Shown: positions 1 to 5,058 of the stretch, one piece after another
How the letters are laid out: every line of letters begins with the position of its first letter
How positions within the stretch are numbered: the stretch's first letter is position 1
NCBI GenBank assembly: GCA_947452875.1
Contig: CANGEZ010000186.1
Span: 1-5,058, forward strand
Direction: 5' to 3'
Source: Chitinophagaceae bacterium
GTDB lineage: Bacteria; Bacteroidota; Bacteroidia; Chitinophagales; Chitinophagaceae
Length of the DNA: 5,058 nt
Notes under the pieces: generated by a model
Database searches by the model: none
Seen by the model: the letters and a program-made list of their open reading frames with translations, nothing else
What the model was told of the DNA's origin: nothing
Made by a program: the position numbers and the translations under genes

Positions 1-105
1 AAAAATGCCATCCTTACCAATCATCGGTTTGCCGGACTTAATACCTTCTGCAGCTTGTTTGGCAAAAGATTCAAAATCAAATGGTTTTTTTGTTTCTTTT
101 TTCAT
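1..105 (-). CDS. IS256-like (Mutator-type) transposase, N-terminal fragment cut by the window edge
   Basis: The first 35 codons of a gene read leftward from an ATG at 105-103 with no stop before the edge. The peptide opens with a lysine-rich MKKETKK, then a short amphipathic stretch (FDFESFAKQAAEGIKSGKP, residues 9-27) and ends in IGKDGIF. The pattern 'A-x-x-G-[IL]-x-x-GKP-[LM]-x-G-x-DG' is what I recall at the start of IS256-family transposases, just before their conserved 'L-[IL]-K-x-x-[IL]-E-x-x-L-E-G-E-[ML]' segment. Such enzymes use a DDE catalytic triad to cut and paste the element. The catalytic part lies outside the window, so neither activity nor intactness can be judged. The ATG fits because only about 45 bases separate it from the apparent element end. 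The gene is divergent from the barrel-protein gene at 378. The family call rests on pattern memory over 35 residues only. Confidence 0.7.
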   Translation of the reverse strand, partial: MKKETKKPFDFESFAKQAAEGIKSGKPMIGKDGIF

Positions 106-131
106 GTGTCATAAATTTACAAATTGACACA
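105..131. repeat. Inverted repeat in the transposase leader
   Basis: TGTGTCA at 105-111 pairs perfectly with TGACACA at 125-131 around a 13-base AT-rich loop. The inner arm overlaps the first base of the transposase start codon. It could be part of the transposase-binding end or an RNA hairpin that folds over the start codon. Confidence 0.55.
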
Positions 132-196
132 CTTTTTTGAGCAGACTCTTCAAAAAGTTCAAAACGTTAGCAGCTCCAACTAGTCTCCAAGCATCT

Positions 197-216
197 AACC
201 CTTAAACCCTTAAACC
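197..216. repeat. Short tandem repeat, 8-base unit CCCTTAAA
   Basis: Two full copies of CCCTTAAA (199-206 and 207-214) are flanked by a partial AA on the left and CC on the right. A pyrimidine tract (CTCTTCTCTCTCTC, about 216-229) follows directly. It lies in non-coding DNA between the IS end and the promoter of the next gene. No function is evident. Confidence 0.7.
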
Positions 217-292
217 TCTTCTCTCTCTCAAAAAATTAACACCTCCCCCCAATACCATAAATCCATTTTTTACGTTATTTAAAGAATGTTTG

Positions 293-323
293 GTGATTTA
301 TTATGCAAATGCTTTTAAATCAC
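293..323. promoter_or_regulatory. Dyad GTGATTTA-N15-TAAATCAC, candidate operator
   Basis: Perfect 8-base arms at 293-300 and 316-323 are separated by 15 bases. The outer flank adds a G-T wobble (292/324) and a T-A pair (291/325) if it is read as RNA. The dyad centre (about 308) lies roughly 40 bases before the predicted transcription start, so the right arm overlaps the expected -33 region. That placement suits a regulator-binding site. The symmetry is visible in the sequence; the regulatory role is inferred. Confidence 0.4.
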
Positions 324-342
324 TAAGCTTATATTATCTTTA
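313..342 (+). promoter_or_regulatory. Probable promoter of the barrel-protein gene (-7 box TATCTTTA)
   Basis: TATCTTTA at 335-342 matches the Bacteroidota -7 consensus TAnnTTTG at every fixed base except the last. A T-run at 313-316 sits 18 bases upstream as a weak -33 element. Transcription would start near 348-352, leaving a leader of about 28 bases before the start codon at 378. Confidence 0.4.
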
Positions 343-377
343 CAACTCATTTTTTTGAACACAAAAATAATTTGAAC

Positions 378-1262
378 GTGAAAAGGATTCTTCTTTCTTT
401 GGTTATTTTAACTTTCTTAACGATCAGCACAAAAGCTCAAGATGGCTATATCCAACAAGGTGAATTTGGTTTCACTGTGGGTGCAGCGCATTATTTTGGT
501 GATTTAAATACTCGTGCAGGATTGAATAAACCTAAACCTGCTTTAGGTTTGTTTTTCAGAAAACAATTTGGCAATTATGTGGGATTGAGAGTGGCAGGGA
601 GATTCGCTCAATTGGGTTATGATGATTTATTAAGTAAAAATTCTTATCAATACACAAGAGGCTTAGAATTTAATACTAATATTTTTGAATTTGGTGTACA
701 AGGTGATTTTAATTTCTTTAAATACATTCCAAATGATATTAATTATGGGTTTACTCCTTATATGACATTGGGGCTTGGTGTTTTTAGTTTCAATCCATAT
801 GCAACTGCTGAAGATGGTACAAAAGTTTACCTAAATAACGGTACAATAAAAACAGAAGGTGTTACTTATGAAACTATGGGAATTTGTGTTCCATTAGGTG
901 TAGGGATAAAATACAGTATTAATAAAAATGTAAACCTAAGCTTTGAAATAACTCACCGTTTCACCAATACAGATCATATTGATGATGTTAGTGGAACTTA
1001 CTTAGGTTTATATCTTGCTGATGGAGTAACGCCAAACCTTGCTACTGGTTTTTGGGACCCCGACCCTGCAAATTCTGGCAGATATATTATAAATCAAGCT
1101 GGTCAACTACAAGACAGATCTGTAGAAAGAGGTGGAGCACTAACTCCATTAGGTACTGCTGGTCGCCAACGCGGCTGGAGCAAACAAAAAGATCAATACG
1201 TAATCGCTGAAATTGGTATTTCATTCAACATCGGTTCTTACCGTTGTCCAACTGCTAATTAA
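378..1262 (+). CDS. Outer-membrane beta-barrel protein, DUF6089-like
   Basis: A 294-residue secreted protein. Residues 1-20 form a clear signal peptide (MKR, hydrophobic core, cut after KA before QDG). The rest has no transmembrane helix and is built of alternating aromatic/glycine strands typical of small outer-membrane barrels, from GEFGFTVGAAHYFGDLN near the mature N-terminus to the final strand YVIAEIGISFNIGSY. The GxxHYFGDLN opening, the length, the C-terminal RCP (Cys290) and the position before uppS and bamA match the Bacteroidota family I know as DUF6089, whose function is not established. No in-frame ATG precedes the signal peptide. I chose GTG at 378 because MKR is a standard signal-peptide start; TTG at 372 would add two residues. 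No Shine-Dalgarno site is visible, as is usual in this phylum. The gene has its own promoter candidate and a strong terminator. It is a likely client of the BamA encoded downstream. Confidence 0.8.
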   Translation: MKRILLSLVILTFLTISTKAQDGYIQQGEFGFTVGAAHYFGDLNTRAGLNKPKPALGLFFRKQFGNYVGLRVAGRFAQLGYDDLLSKNSYQYTRGLEFNTNIFEFGVQGDFNFFKYIPNDINYGFTPYMTLGLGVFSFNPYATAEDGTKVYLNNGTIKTEGVTYETMGICVPLGVGIKYSINKNVNLSFEITHRFTNTDHIDDVSGTYLGLYLADGVTPNLATGFWDPDPANSGRYIINQAGQLQDRSVERGGALTPLGTAGRQRGWSKQKDQYVIAEIGISFNIGSYRCPTAN

Positions 1263-1286
1263 TAATACTTCTTTTATAAAATTTGT

Positions 1287-1320
1287 AAAGCCGTCATCAA
1301 CATGACGGCTTTTTTATTTG
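1287..1320 (+). terminator. Intrinsic terminator after the barrel-protein gene
   Basis: A perfect 11-base-pair stem (1287-1297 with 1302-1312, core AGCCGTCAT/ATGACGGCT) closes a CAAC tetraloop and runs into T1310-T1315 followed by ATTT. It begins 25 bases after the stop codon. This is the strongest terminator in the window and should separate the barrel gene from uppS. Confidence 0.9.
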
Positions 1321-1330
1321 ATGAACCTTT

Positions 1331-1352
1331 GCCAAGGCATTCATAACTTGGC
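1331..1352. repeat. Small inverted repeat GCCAAG-N10-CTTGGC upstream of uppS
   Basis: Six-base arms at 1331-1336 and 1347-1352 surround a 10-base spacer, centred about 65 bases before the uppS -7 box. A further CTTGGG follows at 1353-1357 in part (TTGGG). It could bind a regulator, but arms this short can arise by chance. Confidence 0.3.
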
Positions 1353-1405
1353 TTGGGATAAACAAACAATTTCATTTTCAACCCCATATCATCTGTTTTT
1401 TTCGT

Positions 1406-1413
1406 TACTTTTG
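1406..1413 (+). promoter_or_regulatory. uppS promoter, -7 box TACTTTTG
   Basis: TACTTTTG matches TAnnTTTG exactly and continues into GCCGCC, a continuation I recall as common at promoters of Chitinophagaceae and relatives. No good TTTG is found at the expected -33 distance, so the upstream element is weak. Transcription should start near 1419-1423, about 28 bases before the uppS ATG. Confidence 0.65.
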
Positions 1414-1448
1414 CCGCCGGCGATAATAGCCAAATTTCAGTATTCATC

Positions 1449-2213
1449 ATGAGTATAAAAGACAACATCAATCTCGATAAACTTCCAGAACACATCGCCA
1501 TCATCATGGATGGTAATGGACGGTGGGCTCAGGAAAAAGGGCACGATAGATTGTTTGGTCATCTTCATGGGGTAGAAAGCGTTAGAAATATAGTAGAAGG
1601 CGCTGCCGAATTAGGCATTCATTACCTCACACTGTATGCTTTCAGTACCGAAAACTGGCTGAGGCCGCAAGAAGAAGTAACCGGTTTGATGGAATTACTC
1701 ATTGATACCATCAGAAAGGAAGTGCCAACGCTGAATAAAAATAACATCAGACTTCACGTTATAGGCGCCACTGATATGATGCCGGAACATGCACGACAGG
1801 CATTGCAAGAAGCCATCAGCGAAACTTCTACCAACACAGGATTGAATCTTGTAATGGCACTCAGCTACAGCAGCAGATGGGAAATCATCCATACCACACA
1901 GAAAATTGCGCAAGATGTTTTGAATGGTAAATTACTGCCGGAAGATATCAACCAAGAAGTATACAGCAATTATCTTTCAACAGCAGGCATTCCTGATCCA
2001 GAACTCATGATCAGAACTAGCGGTGAACATAGAATCAGTAATTTCTTGTTGTATCAGCTGGCTTATACTGAACTTTATTTCACACAAACATTATGGCCTG
2101 ATTTCAGAAAGGATAATTTGTACGAAGCCATAATAGATTTTCAGCAAAGACAAAGACGATTTGGTAAAACAGGAGACCAGCTGAAAAAAAATATTATCGA
2201 AGAAAAGAATTAA
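1449..2213 (+). CDS. uppS: Isoprenyl transferase (undecaprenyl diphosphate synthase)
   Basis: A complete 254-residue cis-prenyltransferase, the usual length. It adds isopentenyl units in cis to farnesyl diphosphate, giving the C55 undecaprenyl diphosphate carrier for peptidoglycan and surface polysaccharides. It acts in the cytoplasm at the membrane. Every signature is present: HIAIIMDGNGRWA (15-27) with the Mg-binding Asp21, FGHLHG (36-41), FSTENWLRP (65-73) with Asn69 and Arg72, the SYSSRWEI strand (139-146), and RTSGEHRISNF (189-199) with Arg189, Arg195 and Ser197, then Glu208. All align with E. coli UppS at a constant offset of five, so the enzyme should be active. The final product length cannot be read from sequence. 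ATG 1449 starts 15 residues before the conserved His, as expected. No Shine-Dalgarno site is seen. uppS stands next to bamA in E. coli too, though there cdsA and rseP separate them. Confidence 0.96.
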   Translation: MSIKDNINLDKLPEHIAIIMDGNGRWAQEKGHDRLFGHLHGVESVRNIVEGAAELGIHYLTLYAFSTENWLRPQEEVTGLMELLIDTIRKEVPTLNKNNIRLHVIGATDMMPEHARQALQEAISETSTNTGLNLVMALSYSSRWEIIHTTQKIAQDVLNGKLLPEDINQEVYSNYLSTAGIPDPELMIRTSGEHRISNFLLYQLAYTELYFTQTLWPDFRKDNLYEAIIDFQQRQRRFGKTGDQLKKNIIEEKN

Positions 2214-2225
2214 TTCAAGGAAACT

Positions 2226-2268
2226 AAGCTGATAATCAATATTTTTGATTGTCTTCAGCTTTTCATTT
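2226..2268 (+). terminator. Probable intrinsic terminator after uppS
   Basis: An outer stem AAGCTGA/TCAGCTT (2226-2232 with 2255-2261) and an inner stem AATCAA/TTGATT (2234-2239 with 2245-2250) stack across a small asymmetric internal loop (T2233 against 2251-2254). A T-rich tail (TTTTCATTT) follows. It starts 13 bases after the uppS stop. It is weaker than the terminator at 1287 and may allow some read-through into bamA. Confidence 0.6.
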
Positions 2269-2292
2269 AACAAATAGTTTTAATTATTGAGC

Positions 2293-2300
2293 TTAATTTG
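2293..2300 (+). promoter_or_regulatory. Possible bamA promoter, -7 box TTAATTTG
   Basis: TTAATTTG fits TAnnTTTG apart from T at the second position and is followed by CCGC. It therefore shares TTTGCCGC with the uppS promoter (1410-1417). No clear -33 element is visible. The start would fall near 2306-2309, giving an A-rich leader of only about 12-15 bases. Confidence 0.4.
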
Positions 2301-2320
2301 CCGCACGTAAAAAAAAATTG

Positions 2321-5047
2321 ATGCAAGGGATTTATAGAAAGTTTTTGTTTTTAGCAGTTGTTTGTTTTTTTTCTCATAATCTATGGGCTCAAAATGACAC
2401 CATTCCTTTATCTGTAAACCCTGCAGTTCAGGAAATCCTTACGGCTAAATATCCCAAATCATATACCATCGGAGGCATTACCGTTACAGGTGCAAAAGCA
2501 TTCGATCCCAATTTAATCATATCGATTTCAGGCATGGCCATTGGCGATAAAGTGCAATTACCAGGCTCTGATGTTTTTGGTAAAGCCATTTCTAAATTAT
2601 GGAAACAAAGTCTGGTTTCAAATGTAGATATTGCCATTACCCGACTCGAAGAACAAACTATTTTCATCGAAATCAACATTGTAGAAAGACCTAGATTAAT
2701 TGATTTCAAATTCATAGGAATTAAAAAAGGAGAGAAGGACGATTTGGAAGCCAAAGTAGGACTCGCTAAAGACAGGGTACTTACTGAAAACATGAGGTTA
2801 AGCGCTGTAGAAGCCATTCGTAAATTTTTCTATGATAAAGGATTTCGTAACGTATCCATCCAAGTTCAACAGGATACGATTGTTGGCATGAGTAATGGAT
2901 TATCACTGACTTTTATTGTAGACAAAGGCACTAAAGTAAAAATCAATTCCTTAAACTTCAGTGGTAACGAACAGGTAGAAGATGCTAAGTTAAAAAAGCA
3001 AATGAAAGGCACTAAGGAAATGGCAAGATTAACGCTGTATCCAGAACATCCGGTAAGTCCTTACGGTGATACATCAAAAGGTTTGAGTTTTAGAAATTAT
3101 CTGAACGACAAAGGCATGTTCTATCCTTCCATGACCATGAATTTGCTGGATCCTTATTTCAGACCTAAGTTTTTCAGTGCTTCAAAATTCACAGAAAGCA
3201 AATACTCAGAAGATAAAGACAAAGTCATTGACTATTACAATGCTCAGGGATTAAGAGATGCCGTAATTGTTGCAGACACGCAGATACTGAACAAAAAAGG
3301 CAACATGGACATTCATATCAAAGTAAGTGAAGGTCACAAATATTATTTCGGTGACATTTCATGGAAAGGAAATACAAAATATTCTGACTCCATTTTGACA
3401 TTGTTATTAGGCATTCGAAAAGGAGATGTTTACAATCTTGAGTTATTAAACAAAAGAATTGGAAAACAAATGTCTGCTGAAGGCGGTGATATTGGTAGTT
3501 TGTATCAGGATGATGGTTATTTATTCTTTCACATAGATCCAACAGAAACGGCTGTTTACAACGATACCATTGATTTTGAAATCAGATTGACAGAAGGTCC
3601 GCAAGCGACTTATGGAAAGATTACGGTATCGGGTAACGACAAAACAAAAGATTATGTGATTCTTAGAGAAATGAGAACAGTACCCGGGCAGAAATTTAGT
3701 CGTTCTGATATCATTCGTACACAAAGAGAGCTTTCTCAATTGGGCTTTTTCAATCCAGAAAAAATCAGTCCGAACATAGTTCCTAATTCAGACAACGGAA
3801 CGGTTGACATCAACTGGGAAGTGGAAGAAAAATCATCAGATCAGCTCGAGCTTTCTGCAGGTTTTGGTGGTGGTATCGGATTAACAGGAACTTTGGGTGT
3901 GACCTTTAATAATTTTTCTCTTAAGAATATTACCAGCAAGTCAACCTGGGATCCGCTTCCTTCCGGAGATGGACAACGTTTGAGTTTGAGATTGCAATCC
4001 AACGGAAGAGCATATCGTTCTTATAATTTCTCATTTACAGAACCATGGTTTGGTGGTAAAAAGAGAAATTCATTTTCAGTGAATTACTATAATACCAAAT
4101 ATTCCAATTCAATCAATTCATACGGAGGTTATTGTAAAAATTGTGGTGATACTTCATTTGTAAAAACGGTGGGTATTGGTTTATCATTAGGTAAGCAATT
4201 AAAATGGCCTGATGACTTTTTCAGTTTGATTTATGCGGTAAATTTTCAGCAGTATAAACTAAAAAATTACAGTCAGATTTTCAGTGGATTCAGCAATGGA
4301 AATTCAACAAACATCAGTTTGAAATTGACGTTAATTAGAAACTCTGCTGGTCCTAACCCGATATTCCCTACCAGTGGTTCTAATTTTGCTTTAAGCGGAC
4401 AGTTTACGTTACCTTATTCATTGCTCGGTATCAATTCCAATACAGCCAATAAATTTGAGTTGCCAGAGTTTCACAAATGGCGTTTTTCTGGAGATTGGTA
4501 TACACCTATTGGCAATGCAAGGGGAACGGATAAGAACAGACAATTTATCTTGAGGGCTGCTGCTAAATTTGGATTCATTGGCAGGTATAACACCAATCTT
4601 GAAATATCTCCATTTGAACGTTTTCAGGTGGGAGATGCCGGTTTGAGTAACACACAAGCTTTACTTGGATATGATATTATTTCTCACAGAGGATATCCAG
4701 TTTACAGAACTTCAGACCCAAGGGTGAATCCTGATGGAGCAAGTCCTACTCAGTATTTCTCAATATTTAATAAATATACTGTTGAGTTGAGGTATCCTTT
4801 CAGTACCAATGCCAACAGTACGATTTATGGTTTGACATTCTTTGAAGCTGCCAATGGTTGGTATAGTTTTAAGGACTATAATCCTTTCAAATTACGTCGT
4901 TCTGTGGGAGTGGGTATGAGATTTTTCCTTCCGATGTTTGGTTTGCTTGGATTTGATTATGGTGTAGGGTTAGACAGATTTAATCAAACAACCGGATTTA
5001 AAGGAGCGGCTAAATTTACCTTTATGCTTGGTCAGGAAGCTGAATAA
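2321..5047 (+). CDS. bamA: Outer membrane protein assembly factor BamA (five POTRA domains plus Omp85 barrel)
   Basis: A complete 908-residue Omp85 protein, the core of the machine that folds beta-barrel proteins into the outer membrane. A signal peptide (1-23, cut after LWA before QND) leads to five periplasmic POTRA domains, each opening with a 'I-x-[FV]-x-G' strand: about 48-123, 124-205, 206-338, 339-427 and 428-507. POTRA3 carries an extra segment (about 235-287) before SKF..KY..DK, which I recall as usual for Bacteroidota and which explains the length over E. coli (810). The barrel spans 509-908. It contains the loop-6 'RGY' (Arg790-Gly791-Tyr792, the VRGF/Y motif) and ends with a final strand KFTFMLGQ. 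Cys605 and Cys608 are the only cysteines after the signal peptide. I chose ATG 2321 over the adjacent TTG at 2318; an A-run precedes it. Two stop codons in tandem close the gene. ompH/skp chaperone genes are expected just downstream. Confidence 0.95.
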   Translation: MQGIYRKFLFLAVVCFFSHNLWAQNDTIPLSVNPAVQEILTAKYPKSYTIGGITVTGAKAFDPNLIISISGMAIGDKVQLPGSDVFGKAISKLWKQSLVSNVDIAITRLEEQTIFIEINIVERPRLIDFKFIGIKKGEKDDLEAKVGLAKDRVLTENMRLSAVEAIRKFFYDKGFRNVSIQVQQDTIVGMSNGLSLTFIVDKGTKVKINSLNFSGNEQVEDAKLKKQMKGTKEMARLTLYPEHPVSPYGDTSKGLSFRNYLNDKGMFYPSMTMNLLDPYFRPKFFSASKFTESKYSEDKDKVIDYYNAQGLRDAVIVADTQILNKKGNMDIHIKVSEGHKYYFGDISWKGNTKYSDSILTLLLGIRKGDVYNLELLNKRIGKQMSAEGGDIGSLYQDDGYLFFHIDPTETAVYNDTIDFEIRLTEGPQATYGKITVSGNDKTKDYVILREMRTVPGQKFSRSDIIRTQRELSQLGFFNPEKISPNIVPNSDNGTVDINWEVEEKSSDQLELSAGFGGGIGLTGTLGVTFNNFSLKNITSKSTWDPLPSGDGQRLSLRLQSNGRAYRSYNFSFTEPWFGGKKRNSFSVNYYNTKYSNSINSYGGYCKNCGDTSFVKTVGIGLSLGKQLKWPDDFFSLIYAVNFQQYKLKNYSQIFSGFSNGNSTNISLKLTLIRNSAGPNPIFPTSGSNFALSGQFTLPYSLLGINSNTANKFELPEFHKWRFSGDWYTPIGNARGTDKNRQFILRAAAKFGFIGRYNTNLEISPFERFQVGDAGLSNTQALLGYDIISHRGYPVYRTSDPRVNPDGASPTQYFSIFNKYTVELRYPFSTNANSTIYGLTFFEAANGWYSFKDYNPFKLRRSVGVGMRFFLPMFGLLGFDYGVGLDRFNQTTGFKGAAKFTFMLGQEAE

Positions 5048-5058
5048 TAATTTATCTT

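Larger units (their letters stand above)
1..150 (-). mobile_element. Left end of an IS256-like insertion sequence (partial)
   Basis: The transposase start codon at 105 is followed outward by an AT-rich leader with GTGTCA/TGACAC arms (106-130), a run of T (133-138) and then GCAGACTC. Read from outside inward this is GAGTCTGCTCAAAAAAGTGTG, which resembles the terminal inverted repeats of about 25 bases that I recall for IS256-type elements. The outer boundary at about 147-150 is estimated. The opposite end is not in the window, so neither the inverted-repeat partner nor the expected 8-9 base target duplication can be confirmed. Confidence 0.5.

Noticed and set aside
197..216. CRISPR array or telomere-like structure
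   Set aside because: There are only two full 8-base units, with no spacers and no replicon end.
368..374. TAATTTG just before the barrel-gene start, considered as a -7 box
   Set aside because: It is one base short of TAnnTTTG and would start transcription inside the coding region; the box at 335-342 is better placed.
1274..1507. Minus-strand ORF of 77 codons across the uppS promoter region
   Set aside because: It runs through the uppS terminator/promoter gap and overlaps the conserved uppS start on the other strand; the peptide is low-complexity Met/Leu-rich with no recognisable domain.
2321..2389. BamA signal peptide containing Cys15, considered as a lipoprotein signal
   Set aside because: The residues before Cys15 (LAVV) do not make a good lipobox, the hydrophobic core continues past it, and a normal signal peptidase I site (LWA before QND) follows.
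2428..2817. Minus-strand ORF of 129 codons inside bamA
   Set aside because: It lies wholly opposite conserved POTRA1-2 codons. The composition looks like an antisense shadow, and no promoter or domain is visible.
3318..3739. Two minus-strand ORFs (3318-3542 and 3521-3739) inside bamA
   Set aside because: Both are antisense to conserved POTRA4-5 coding sequence and have no family resemblance.

Overview
The window looks like a chromosomal piece of a Bacteroidota bacterium, probably from the Chitinophagaceae/Sphingobacteriia side. The evidence is low-GC DNA, signal peptides ending in 'AQ', -7 boxes of the Bacteroidota type (TAnnTTTG followed by GCCGC), A-rich leaders without Shine-Dalgarno sites, and the gene order DUF6089-like barrel protein, uppS, bamA. 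From family knowledge, this order is recurrent in the phylum and usually continues into ompH/skp genes, which would lie just past the right edge.

Layout. Positions 1-105 (minus strand) hold the first 35 codons of a transposase resembling the IS256 (Mutator-like) family. It is cut by the window edge, and its likely element terminus lies at about 106-150. Positions 151-371 are non-coding: a short CCCTTAAA tandem repeat, a pyrimidine tract, a dyad at 293-323, and a probable promoter for the next gene. A secreted outer-membrane beta-barrel protein (378-1262) follows and ends in a strong intrinsic terminator (1287-1320). uppS (1449-2213) has a well-matched -7 box at 1406-1413 and a weaker hairpin terminator. 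bamA (2321-5047) is complete and ends 11 bases before the window edge.

Function. The three complete genes serve the cell envelope. UppS makes the C55 prenyl carrier for peptidoglycan and surface polysaccharide. BamA inserts beta-barrel proteins into the outer membrane. The first gene encodes a small barrel protein that is itself a likely BamA client. Each gene appears to have its own promoter, and the first two have their own terminators, so they look like co-oriented single transcription units rather than one tight operon.

I did not find a previously undescribed system. The points most worth a second look are the IS end beside a conserved envelope cluster, the dyad over the first gene's promoter, and a CxxC pair that holds the only cysteines of mature BamA.
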